Source: Planctomycetales bacterium | GTDB taxonomy: Bacteria; Planctomycetota; Planctomycetia; Planctomycetales; Planctomycetaceae | NCBI GenBank assembly: GCA_016235885.1 | Contig: JACRIH010000091.1 | Location: 1-37,356 of the forward strand | Reading direction: 5' to 3' | Length of the DNA stretch: 37,356 nt | Shown here: positions 15,901 to 19,457 of the stretch, piece by piece | Layout of the letters: the number at the start of each line of letters is the position of its first letter | Position numbering within the stretch: the stretch's first letter is position 1 | The notes under the pieces: model-generated | Seen by the model: only the letters and a program-made list of their open reading frames with translations | Told to the model about the DNA's origin: nothing | Database searches by the model: none | Translations under genes and position numbers: made by a program

Positions 15901-18615
15901 CAAACGCAGAGCATCCACCGCGATGGCATGGCCAGCAACGCCCGGATCGAGCAGCTCGACCACGAGCGTGTGGCTGGTCAAGGGAAAGACTCCCAGCTCG
16001 CTCCAACTCACCCCGAACTGATCGAAGTCGCTTGGAGCCGCCGTCTGATCGAGCACGAAGCCTGTCAACAACCGGCTGTCGTCGTAGACTCGCACTGGCA
16101 CGGAGCCGAGTTGATTCGCGGCCGGCGGGAAACTGGTTAACAGGCTATAGGTTCCGGGGGTCAGCCGATCGAACGTCCAGCGCACCGAATTGCTCGCGGA
16201 AGCCGTCACCGTCGTGAGCGCGTCGCCGCCGTAGCCGCTGGCGCTTTGCGAATGTGCCGTCCAAGAGGCGGGGCCGGGTAGCAATTCAAAACCGGCGTCG
16301 CCGTTGTCGATCACGCGCGGCGCGTCGTTGAAAATCGTCAGCGTTTCGACGGCGCTGTAGCTCACCGACCCCAACCCGGCGACCGACACGACCGAACCGC
16401 TGTCGTACACGACCTGACCCTGGCCATCGAAGGAAAGCTGATCGGTCCCGTTGCCGCCGTTGATCGCGCCGCGCAGCACGATTCCGTTTGAAAAGAAGAA
16501 CTGGTCATTGTCATCGTTGCCGTTGAGCTGTGTCTGTGACGTGGCGCCGATGCGCGACCGGATGTCGAACACATCCGCTCCCGCATCGCCGTTGATCGTC
16601 AACGCCGCGTTGTACGCCGCATCGACGCTGGCAACAGTGACGGTGTCGTCACCAGCCCCCGCGTTGATCGTCAGCGAGCTGGTGGGGTTCGCGAATGTCA
16701 CCGACTCACCCAGCGTCGAGTCGATCGTCATGTTCGAGCCGGTCGCGTCGGTCAGCGTGATCGTCTCGGCCCCGCCGCTGAACGTGAAAATGCGATCGGT
16801 CGCGCTCAGATTGTCGGTGACTGGTTCCAAGCCCGTGTAGAAGAACTTCGCGTTTCCGGTGATCGAGATCGTGCCGTCACTCGCATTGACGAACGAGTGC
16901 GAGACGTTGGTGAACGTCGCCCCGCCGGTCACCACCATCGAGTCTCCGGTGCCGACCGTGGGATCGCCGCCGTCGAAGGCGATCGCCTTCGTGAAGTTGC
17001 CGAGCGACAAATCGACCGTCAGCGAGTCCTCGCCCAAGCCACCGTTGACGATGATTTGCGACCCGGTGACGGACGCGAAGGGAATCAGGACCGTGTTCGT
17101 GCCGCTGCCCGTCGCTCCCGCGATCGACGTCGCGAGCACATTGCTCGGATCGGTCAGCACGAACCGGCTGTTCGTCGTGTCGGACTGGATCGTCAGCGTG
17201 CTGGTCGAACCGAAGCTGTCACTCACCACGAGTTTGCCGGAGCCATCCAGGCTGACGTTTGTTGTCGTCACGACCACCGATACGTCCAGCCCGTAGAGTT
17301 GAATCTTATTGGTCGTGGCCCCGGAGACTTTTGCGAAGTAAGTCCCCGCTGTGCTCAGGACAAAACTGCTGATCGACTCGGTACCACCGAGGCCCGTTGC
17401 GTTCGCGGTGGTGAGCACCGTCGTGCCATTCGTGTCCAGCAGTTGCAGTGTCAGGTCACTCTGTGCGGCCGAACTAAACGACGCTTCGGGACCGCCCTGT
17501 GGCCCTTCGAGGTATGTCGTACCGCGCGGGGTCAGCGTCAACGTTGCCGCGGCACCTGCCGAAACCGTGAACTGAAAGAAGTCGGAATCGGTTTCGTCGT
17601 CAATGCTGACGAAAGCCGTGTCGGTCGCGCCGACGGAAGTGCTCGATCCCGACGTGCCACGGCTGACCGAGTCGAGGTGATTGAGGGTGCCGAGGTTTGT
17701 CGCTGTTCCGAACGTGTCGTTGCCGCCGCTCTTCTCCAGCACGTCACCATAACCGCGTTGCAGGGCGAGAATGTCATCGAGTTGCGGTCCGTCAAATGCT
17801 GTGCTGACGAACGGCTCCATGAGGAACAGGGCGTCGCTCGATTCGACGTGGTCGATTCCCACGCCGTGCCCGGCTTCGTGCATGACCACGTTCCGCATCG
17901 CCAGCGAGTTGCTGGCCGTGCCACCGAAAAACGTCGTATTGTCGGTGTCGATGACCATGTCCCCAGTGTCGGGGAAATAATTGTACGCCAGCACGTTCGA
18001 CCCGCTCTGCCCGTCAATCGAATGCCCGCCAATGAGCACGTCGGGCACGGTCGCCGAGCCGCCCGTCGTTGGAATCGCCGTCGCGCTGCCGACTGCGACG
18101 TACGCGTAGTCAAGGCCGCTGAGATTCGCGAGGCGACTGAACGAGGTGTTGAAGATCGAGAACCAGGGCCGTGCGGTCAGGTCGCTGCCCGCCGCGGTAC
18201 CGTACAAGCCATCCATGAACGCGATGAGACTGCTGACGGCTGACGATTCCCCGGTGATCGCCGGTGTGATCGTCGAACCGTCGGGGACGATGCCCCAAGT
18301 GAGCGTCGTCGGTTGTCCCTGAGTCAACCCGCCGCCATTGGTGATCGTGCTCGACCAGCGATTCACAGGATCGAACTGAAACGGTTCGATCGGCCCACCA
18401 CTGGTATTCGTGCCCGGCTCCAGCACAAAGATTCCGTCCACTCCCGCCACGATCGGATCGTGGGACAACAATGTGCGATCTTCCAGCATCTCGACCCGCG
18501 CGCACAACGGCACCGGAGCCCCCGTCGCGCGCCGCGTACGCAACCGGGTTCGATGACGAATGGCATATCTCTGTGGCTCCAGGCAAACAGCCCGGAGCCA
18601 GTTCAGCAGCAGCAT
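1..18615 (-). CDS. Giant mosaic surface protein (metzincin / C-type lectin / PATR / Calx-beta / TSP-C-like), partial at the left edge
   Basis: One minus-strand frame stays open from the ATG at 18615 to position 1, so at least 6205 codons are present and the C terminus is outside the window. I checked the frame at many points down to position 60 and found no break. The start has a Shine-Dalgarno-like AAGGGGAG five bases upstream. Domains in approximate residues: Arg-rich leader with LEDRTLLS (44-51); metzincin protease (H246-H256); PPC-like (326-449); recurring module A (453-682); three golvesin-like domains (768-907, 1177-1316, 1571-1707) with ASH-like domains and a C-type lectin fold (1438-1569) between them; Ig-like (1816-1924); three blocks of recurring module, haemagglutinin-like stretch and PATR repeats (1926-5322); four Calx-beta repeats (5426-5902); PKD-like (5903-6009); TSP-C-like (6016 to edge). 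The residue content is Thr/Ser/Gly/Asn-rich with almost no Cys, typical of secreted beta-solenoid proteins. I infer an exported adhesin or surface-layer component. How it is anchored cannot be seen. Confidence 0.93.
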   Translation of the reverse strand, partial: MLLLNWLRAVCLEPQRYAIRHRTRLRTRRATGAPVPLCARVEMLEDRTLLSHDPIVAGVDGIFVLEPGTNTSGGPIEPFQFDPVNRWSSTITNGGGLTQGQPTTLTWGIVPDGSTITPAITGESSAVSSLIAFMDGLYGTAAGSDLTARPWFSIFNTSFSRLANLSGLDYAYVAVGSATAIPTTGGSATVPDVLIGGHSIDGQSGSNVLAYNYFPDTGDMVIDTDNTTFFGGTASNSLAMRNVVMHEAGHGVGIDHVESSDALFLMEPFVSTAFDGPQLDDILALQRGYGDVLEKSGGNDTFGTATNLGTLNHLDSVSRGTSGSSTSVGATDTAFVSIDDETDSDFFQFTVSAGAAATLTLTPRGTTYLEGPQGGPEASFSSAAQSDLTLQLLDTNGTTVLTTANATGLGGTESISSFVLSTAGTYFAKVSGATTNKIQLYGLDVSVVVTTTNVSLDGSGKLVVSDSFGSTSTLTIQSDTTNSRFVLTDPSNVLATSIAGATGSGTNTVLIPFASVTGSQIIVNGGLGEDSLTVDLSLGNFTKAIAFDGGDPTVGTGDSMVVTGGATFTNVSHSFVNASDGTISITGNAKFFYTGLEPVTDNLSATDRIFTFSGGAETITLTDATGSNMTIDSTLGESVTFANPTSSLTINAGAGDDTVTVASVDAAYNAALTINGDAGADVFDIRSRIGATSQTQLNGNDDNDQFFFSNGIVLRGAINGGNGTDQLSFDGQGQVVYDSGSVVSVAGLGSVSYSAVETLTIFNDAPRVIDNGDAGFELLPGPASWTAHSQSASGYGGDALTTVTASASNSVRWTFDRLTPGTYSLLTSFPPAANQLGSVPVRVYDDSRLLTGFVLDQTAAPSDFDQFGVSWSELGVFPLTSHTLVVELLDPGVAGHAIAVDALRLERVSFGLPTINQPELRVQNSADYASDFTGDVPFNTTLGNNLAKLITVKNDAPTGAPNLVITAVDLGAGVGSAYTVSVPGGLPLTLTPGTSASITVTLSGAAVGEFRDELRIFSNDPDEDVLVIQGTGVDASNAPNAASDRDPFTFTLAGHVTSGAIADNVTLTVDGGTNVVDDSGVVTYPTTDIGQSVTKTFVVTNVGAGSLTLGATIDAPAGFEIVSDSGQTTLAPAATRTFQLRFNAGNLGTISGLVSLATSDLDENPFNFQVVGTVSTVQVIDDGDAGYSQVGTWSSGATGHLGDSRQHTPGAGTETATWTFTGLAAGFYQVSATWLEDAGNNTTTANFTVTGSDGPQATTVDQSVAPDDLTDGGSQWAHLGLPVRVASAGGTLTITLSDSHAANLAIADAIRIERLVDPEIVLLDVTGGNLLLADGEGRIDLGTTTFGGAALNRTIAIRNYGATALTIGQLTLPNGYTLTSSPATQLPAASGAGFSSTTFSVQRSSSTAGAFIGEVSLVNGDPNESPTTFTLDGDVANAASTFTYIATARTWTSAKSQAPLDVPGGYLATIRSAAENAAALTATGGSNAWIGGTDSAVEGAWLWDTGPDVGVQFWSGGAGGSAVGGEYTNWSAGEPSNTGNEDHLQITGSGTWNDAVGTTTLGYLVESANTGQVDDGNAGYSDTGWSASVAGYLGDQKEMPSSAGVNTATWTFTGLTPNSLYRVSATWQTIAGASTVSPFSTYDGSIAPANLRGAVLVDQSVAPNDFTIDGVTWEDLGGSFRVGASGTLIVQLATAASGTMLADAVRLESVSAPEIQVTDNTTAANVPDGGGPFQVSTSRTFTLLNRGVSALSIGSILLPYGYQMTSAPAANVAAGGSTTITISLLSGIPIDETLGDVVITNGDHDENTFTFGLDDAAPSTLSFTRQTPATSPTNADTLVFRAIFSESVTGVDAADFAINGTTTATVTGVSGSGSVYDITISGGDLAQFNGLVGLNFAASPSITDLAGIALPNTEPAIDETFTVYDFTLSAAIVGNDLVIEDIDGTGRNNVLTFSRIGANLVITEATEQFVTAISGAVLSNGNKTITVPASALGAGGKIIFKTLGGSDSLSVDVSTDLGFDVDYQGGSGTSDSLTLAADTVTSVTHVFANASDGSITIVDGVTRVITYTGLEPVTDNLSAANRVFTFNGGAETITVTDNIAADGMTMIDSTLGESVYFTNPTGSLTINAGTGDDTITITSVDAGFNASLTINGDAGNDIVNLNADITFASDKSLDVNLIDDGGGSIDQISVGTNANLIASGTGMLNLQASRSVAMTTGSSLVAVNGAITVAGNSNGAAAGNFTGVNLDGATLTTSGTGAINVTGQGGDDATTGGHVGIVFQNSARAESTGTGAGVGTITLTGTGGTGTTGNEGVVFLTNSVVTSVDGAVLIAGTGSATGTTTVNRGVLVNNSSQISSTGTGTNAATITITGTGGTGTDSNLAVQLANSALVTSVRGAIAITGTTSAAASGGGINGIQLQSGAKVTSTGTGATAASITLNGTGGGNAAVSFQGVGVNMTGSGTGLSTVDGAIQITGTNINDGVGNGRAISFDTSANVASTGTALITLIGDTIDITSSATITAGSNAVTLRQKTNGRPIALNSDEPFIGNLGLSQVDLNAITAGRVIVGNSNSGVITFKSVNLGLANSTTLHLITPLTVGWDGSGVGGDTAFTDTSLIVEATGGMTGGGSTLFTTNVSNLAGTASTGTFRVRNYSTALTVASLAGINGISTTNASVVLDRETAPSITVSAPITATGTGGVTVSGINVTLNAAVTTNSGAISLGSDLAGNAAGTITTTSGAVTLNGPFSFGGFVGAINHGSGGTTINAGSGSIRTLASVISGSGGLTVNGSDGTGVEPLTLTAASTYTGATNIKSGSITLSGGSDRLPIGTTVTLGTDNVAFNAALRLNGNSQTIAGLQQASNIGPGVGRVINGNSTAATLTLNNTANLDYLGVLGGTGTNDNNFSLVKQGTGYFAPNVTNTYTGSTTINAGTIFVSQLANGGSSSQIGASSNAATNLVLNGGTLHYQGAAASTDRLFSVGTSGGTLAVSNSSGAVSFTNTGAIGFNGQSGARTLTLSGNSALAHTLAPVIGDSGGATALVKSGTGTWNISAAETYTGTTTINAGRLNVNGSTVAASAVSVNSTGTLGGTGTVNGTVSIASGGSVAPGTSPGILNSGNVTFVSGSTFAVEIGGTTPGNAATNHDQLNVTGTVTLGGATLTTTAFNSFVPVAGNSFTIINNDDTDAVSGTFNGLAEGASISNFLGSGLTAAISYVGGTGNDVVISIPSLTVTLDGSNNLVVTDVGTKNNNLTISTNGTNVILTDAAEQITTAISGASFSNGNKTVTIPLTSFAGSQILINADGGNDSLTIDLSPGSFSTKTITYDGGTQTTSDSLTVTGGSTFTTVTHTFTSNSAGTIAITGNSTISYLGLEPVIDNLSAAARVFTFNSGAETITLTDSGGADGKMTIDSDVGGESVTFAIPTSSLTINAGSGADVVTITSVDAAYNASLTINGDAGSDTVNLNSSVTFASGNSLDVDLTNDATGGDVDVIVTSNAALATSGTGTINLQSSGRISINGTSTLSTVNGGITLIANSTGTTTGNFRGLTTGGTSTVRTTGTGNLTLTGNGGISAAGNNQGVLITGIVESTAAGLGANQGTVTITGTGGTSTDSGSGFDFGTYIVNSTARVSSVSGDIAITGQGGTNAAGSSQGGVVIWTNSVVETTGTAKLTITGTAGTGGFTDRGVDLQDNSIVRTTGSGDLLIVGTGKTTSADSSAFGILVDSGAQVTTTGSGNVTLRGIGGGTSGSSNSGVKIGASTPAASVSSTSSGSITIQGKAGIGGTSFGIILEFAGSSITSSGSGNVTLAADNIVLTAGTTISAGSNVVTLRPATTSDIATDDNGDTIDIGSTSDVSGASNNLELSDAELDLITAGRIVVGNSSAGAVTFSNAISLANSNVLEVITGSTINDTGSSTVFTDTSLALNAAGGIGTSSTLNVAVSNLAATVAAGGINVTNTGNVNLTTVGGVTGVTATASNVVIAAASSITVSQPVSATSGGTVLLDAQGGDSGDIIVNNSVTTVSGSLTLRADDDISSNSSGTLTTTSGAVALTADDDATSGGTITYTAAINHGSTGSTWSLPDTDGSMTAVISGAGSLTKNGTGTLALSGNNTYSGGSTLNAGVVTAQHNSALGTGTITFAGAATLRSGNTGGSTTRVLPNALAVNAGLTATIDATAAFPLELNGNITSAATSSVIDKIGAESLALGGDNSGFTGTFRNRSNHLLFHSATAGSENAAWVVQDSGVLIATRVNGSTIKLGSLAGSSSAVLRNDNFASGTATFEIGALNTSTSFDGLIYDNAGSTTNIVKKGTGTLHLTGTGGNNGYTGTSTVDAGTLIFGGGFGAGGATQGPVTINNGGTAQINRNEALGSNILMTINTGGTFNMNAHPQTVGMLAGTGGTIQNGTALQLFGTSPATSQTWAGAIDNTNSGGQAVFVGSATQTLTGTHAYSGSTSISTGTLIVNGSLPSGSTVTVANTAKLGGTGTVGPVTVQSGGRVIPGTSPGILSSGNVSFASGSFFDVEIGGTDAGNAITNHDQLNVTGTVSLGNATLNLSAFNGFVPSAGDKFTILVNDLADPIPDTFNGLIEGATISNFLGSGLNATISYASSTDGNDGNDIVLTVDGLETGVTLDGSNNLVITDTNGGTSNDTLTIKSDTTNSVFIINDPNRTIAASIAGATGSGTNTVTIPFGSVVGTQILVNTLAGNDSLTIDLSLGNFSKTITYDGGNPTTGPADSLTVTGGPFGGGSFATVTHTFTSASAGTIAVAGNSLFSYLGLEPITDNLSATDRVFTFNGGAETITLTDAAGAAMTIDSDLGEAVTFANPSGSLTINAGSGADTVSLSSFDTNGPFSAAVTVNGDGGTDTVNVNASLTLAANKNFAVTADIISLTAAITTSGTGTITLTADGGTSGDLTINGALASSSGAITLKADDDIVSNAAGSITTTSGAVSLTADQDANSSGTINYAAAVNHGSMGSTWSLADSDGTMSAVISGSGTVTKTGGGVLTLTGTNTYTGTTTINVGTLNIQNASALGATSSGTTVANSASLEIEGGISVSEPLTLNGSGVSSSGALRNINSNNFWSGAITLASDAAIGGVAGPSGSELVLFGAIGQSGGTRSLTVQGTVSLVMQSSAANTYTGTTNVIEVSSLRLRRASDNGTIIGPLVIGDGVNLGVVQLDSSHQIADAVDVTVNSGSHLNVGLFGSVSEAIDELSGSGTVKGVAAGATDSLTVGAANGTSTFSGSIQDGGGVGTTLSLTKTGTGTLTLSGANTYTGSTKISGGRLNVNGSTAGGSAVTVQTTATLGGTGTVAGTVNVQSGGTVAPGTSPGILNTGSVTFATGSTFAIEVNGSTTAGTDYDQLNVTGTVDLGGATLSTSGSIASSAGQQIVIINNDSTDAVTNTFAGLSEGATVTINSVPFKITYVGGTGNDVVLSQTQVSVSVSPASVTEDGVPNLDFTFTRIGATGAALTVNFTVGGTATFTTDYAQSGAATFGVASGTVTILAGMSTAIVSIDPSDESLVEPNETVALTVTSGTGYEVGSPSLATGTITDNDSATVSIANFADGAETNTPTNGTFRVTQTAVSSTDTVVTYSVSGSSTATSTGDYTALTGSVTILAGNTTADIPVTVLTDAIVEGTETVIVTLTGFTSGDPDITLDPVVANRTATVSITDNDTATVSIANFANGAEAATPTNGTFRVTQTAVSSTNTVVTYSVGGASTATPGSDYTTLSGSVTILAGDTTADITVSVLDDPTVEATETVIVTLTLISAGDPDITLDATPANLTATVNIIDNDTATFLIDDVTQGEAGGTMTFTVSLSNPIDTIATINVNYADVSATGSSGGVGADYDNNSDQVTFAANTTTSQMVTVAITDDLAPELTESFTASLTLDPGTPLTGRASNLTDTGTGTIVDNDAALEITSLTISPATTVDENTTITLDGTLTDPVFGATHTVDINWGDGSPVTTLNLAAGIFTFQTTHTYLDDNPTATISDNYTISVTLTRVSTVFFVTDTRSITVNNVKPVLDDGKLNYTTTPFAVVDRTVAGTPAHTLGNWVVGGGGTSVQETRRSVPSVYLSPAGTSTQTLRGSVTVGAAAGEVGGDFWGFVLGFDADDFTDAGADYLLVDWKQTPQSVSGVLANDGLALSRVSGAPANNLELWGHTSPKVTELARGATLGNVGWVTGQTYDVIIDYTPTRVIVVVDGVQQLDMLAPVGNPFS
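910..2340 (-). repeat. Four tandem Calx-beta repeats
   Basis: The repeats lie at 1990-2340 (351 bp) and at 1630-1989, 1270-1629 and 910-1269 (360 bp each). Each ends in a T[IV].DND motif typical of Calx-beta domains (ITDND, ITDND, IIDND, IVDND). The acidic residues at the ends are the usual Ca-binding positions of the family. The two middle copies are close at both DNA and protein level (both contain the strand TPTNGTFRVTQTAVSST), which suggests recent duplication or homogenisation. Confidence 0.85.
2650..3720 (-). repeat. PATR segment following copy D
   Basis: Residues about 4966-5322 include VTKTGGGVLTLTGTNTYTGT and LTKTGTGTLTLSGANTYTG. They end with VAPGTSPGILNTG near 2680. A DQLNVTGTVDLGGATL strand leads into the Calx-beta array. 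Confidence 0.75.
4030..4772 (-). repeat. Recurring module, copy D
   Basis: Residues about 4615-4862. It opens LDGSNNLVITDTNGG and contains LGLEPITDNLSATDRVFTF. A short haemagglutinin-like stretch and PATR repeats (about 3950-2650) follow it, then the Calx-beta array. Confidence 0.8.
5100..6500 (-). repeat. PATR segment following copy C
   Basis: Residues about 4039-4506 include LTKNGTGTLALSGNNTYSGG, IVKKGTGTLHLTGTG and TLTGTHAYSGSTSISTGTL. They end with VIPGTSPGILSSG near 5140. This is the longest of the three PATR segments. Confidence 0.75.
8235..8943 (-). repeat. Recurring module, copy C
   Basis: Residues about 3225-3461. It opens LDGSNNLVVTD and contains LGLEPVIDNLSAAARVFTF and a LTINGDAGSD strand. 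A haemagglutinin-like stretch (8230-6560) and PATR repeats (6500-5100) follow it. Confidence 0.8.
9200..10390 (-). repeat. PATR (autotransporter-associated beta strand) segment following copy B
   Basis: Residues about 2742-3139 contain the PATR pattern LVK.GTG......TYTG.TTINAG twice (near 9870 and 9470). They close with a GGSVAPGTSPGILNSG motif near 9300 and a NHDQLNVTGTVTLGGATL strand, as in autotransporter passenger domains. Equivalent closing motifs occur near 5140 and 2680. Confidence 0.75.
12130..12840 (-). repeat. Recurring module, copy B
   Basis: Residues about 1926-2162, with TGLEPVTDNLSAANRVFTF, GGAETITVTDN and NASLTINGDAGND. It is the most diverged copy at its start (opens SAAIVGNDLVIEDIDG). 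A haemagglutinin-like stretch (12120-10400) and PATR repeats (10390-9200) follow it. Confidence 0.8.
13490..16320 (-). other. Golvesin-like / ASH-like / C-type lectin carbohydrate-binding block of the giant protein
   Basis: Three domains start with a [IV]D[ND]G[DN]AG[FY] motif, continue with a W.F..L..G.Y pattern and end with a ..ADA[IVL]R[IL]E strand (residues about 768-907, 1177-1316, 1571-1707). These resemble the golvesin C-terminal / xanthan-lyase-like CBM family. ASH-like domains with FSNDPDE and TSDLDENPF signatures sit between them. Residues 1438-1569 form a C-type lectin domain, with WIGGTDSAVEGAWLWD, YTNWSAGEPSN, an EDHL strand and a GTWND. The EPS triad of the E-P-N type and the WND motif suggest a possible Ca-dependent sugar site. 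The block is likely for glycan contact. Confidence 0.7.
16570..17259 (-). repeat. Recurring module, copy A
   Basis: Residues about 453-682. The copy opens with LDGSGKLVVSDS, contains TGLEPVTDNLSATDRIFTF and GGAETITLTDA, and ends with a LTINGDAGAD strand. The same order of motifs recurs in copies B, C and D. Copy A is followed by the lectin block rather than by haemagglutinin-like and PATR segments. Confidence 0.8.
17270..17640 (-). other. PPC-like (bacterial pre-peptidase C-terminal) domain in the giant protein
   Basis: Residues about 326-449 contain DDETDSDFFQFTVSAG, followed by a beta-rich stretch ending in AGTYFAKVSG. This is the usual pattern of PPC domains, which often follow secreted metalloprotease domains. 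Its place directly after the metzincin domain fits. Assignment is by motif reading only. Confidence 0.65.
17790..18615 (-). other. N-terminal leader with LEDRTLLS motif and metzincin (matrixin-like) protease domain of the giant protein
   Basis: The N terminus lacks a classical hydrophobic signal peptide. It is Arg-rich and ends in VEMLEDRTLLS (residues 41-51), a motif that recurs near the start of many large planctomycete extracellular proteins. Downstream, residues 246-256 read HEAGHGVGIDH, matching the metzincin zinc site HExxHxxGxxH with H246, E247, H250 and H256. A Met-turn candidate (LFLMEP, M266) follows ten residues later, as expected for matrixins. All catalytic residues are present, so an active protease is plausible. 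Whether it cleaves the protein itself, neighbours or an external substrate is unknown. Confidence 0.85.
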
Positions 18616-19457
18616 GCTGGCTCCCCTTGGGAGATTTCAGTCACGTTTTTGGGCTCCCCGGCTACCGTGAACGATCGACGACGGACTCGACGCAGAAACC
18701 ATTTCTCATTCTCTTTCACCACAACAAGCGACCGGCTCTTGTTCTGCATCCAGCCGGTTCACGGATCCTCCAGCGATGGCTCCCAACCTGGGATGCCGAC
18801 TGTGCAACCGCCGGAGGAAATCACGCCTTCCCCTCCGTAATTCCAGACCGATCGCGGGTCCGTCACAACGTGGCGGACTTTGCGCGCAGCGATCCACCCA
18901 GATGGGTCGCAGAAAACGCGCCAAGATGTGTCAAACGGGCAACGCGATCGGTGCTGACGCTGGATCGCGTCACAACCGCCACTGTCGCTACGATCGCAAC
19001 ACGACAACCAGCACAGGTCGCACAACCGGACGTCTGTGGTCACCGCTTGATACCATCCGGAATGGACCGCTCGTTCGACTGTCAAATCCTCTGAACAGCC
19101 TGTGTCAAGGCAGGCTATGCAGAACCGCAGGGTTGATCGTGCCGTCGAGTCGGGGGTTTTCTCCCCGTGGTCGACATTCATCTCGGCAAACGACCAGCGG
19201 CCTGCCGCCTGTCCAGGTGCCTAACGGGACACGTGGTGTAGAACTTTTCCGGCGTTGCCTGTCGCGACCACTTCCCCTGCGGTATATCTACGGCCGTATC
19301 GCTTGCCATCCGTTTGAGGAAAACTTTGAGCACACCTTTCTCGTGCTCCGATTCCAAAGACTCTTGGCGCGTGTGCCACGCACAGAATTCGCACTGTTGT
19401 GGCGTGTTCCCCACGCCACTTTCCAATCGGAATCACTTTCGAGAAGGGAGCCGCAGC
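18616..19457. other. Divergent intergenic spacer, 842 bp
   Basis: This spacer separates the giant gene (minus) from the Gfo/Idh/MocA gene (plus), so it should hold both promoters. Several open frames cross it on both strands. None has a convincing ribosome site or recognisable protein, and they run past the better-supported starts of the flanking genes. I see no sigma-70 promoter I would defend and no known riboswitch. Confidence 0.6.
19399..19419. promoter_or_regulatory. Perfect 8-bp inverted repeat upstream of the Gfo/Idh/MocA gene
   Basis: GTGGCGTG and CACGCCAC are separated by five bases and end 38 bp before the ATG at 19458. The place fits an operator or leader hairpin. No T-tract follows, so a terminator is unlikely. 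Confidence 0.35.

Noticed and set aside
37-18600. Many plus-strand open frames of 60-800 codons, such as 5302-6537, 7309-8916 and 11794-14250
   Set aside because: They are antisense shadows of the giant minus-strand gene. Their translations are Arg/Asp/Val-rich without domains, while the minus frame reads as continuous recognisable domains.
18616-18900. Possible cyclic-di-GMP riboswitch upstream of the giant adhesin-like gene
   Set aside because: I looked for the conserved GEMM elements and did not find them.
18759-19181. Cys-containing 140-aa minus-strand frame in the divergent spacer
   Set aside because: No ribosome site, no recognisable domain, and residue use looks like translated non-coding DNA.
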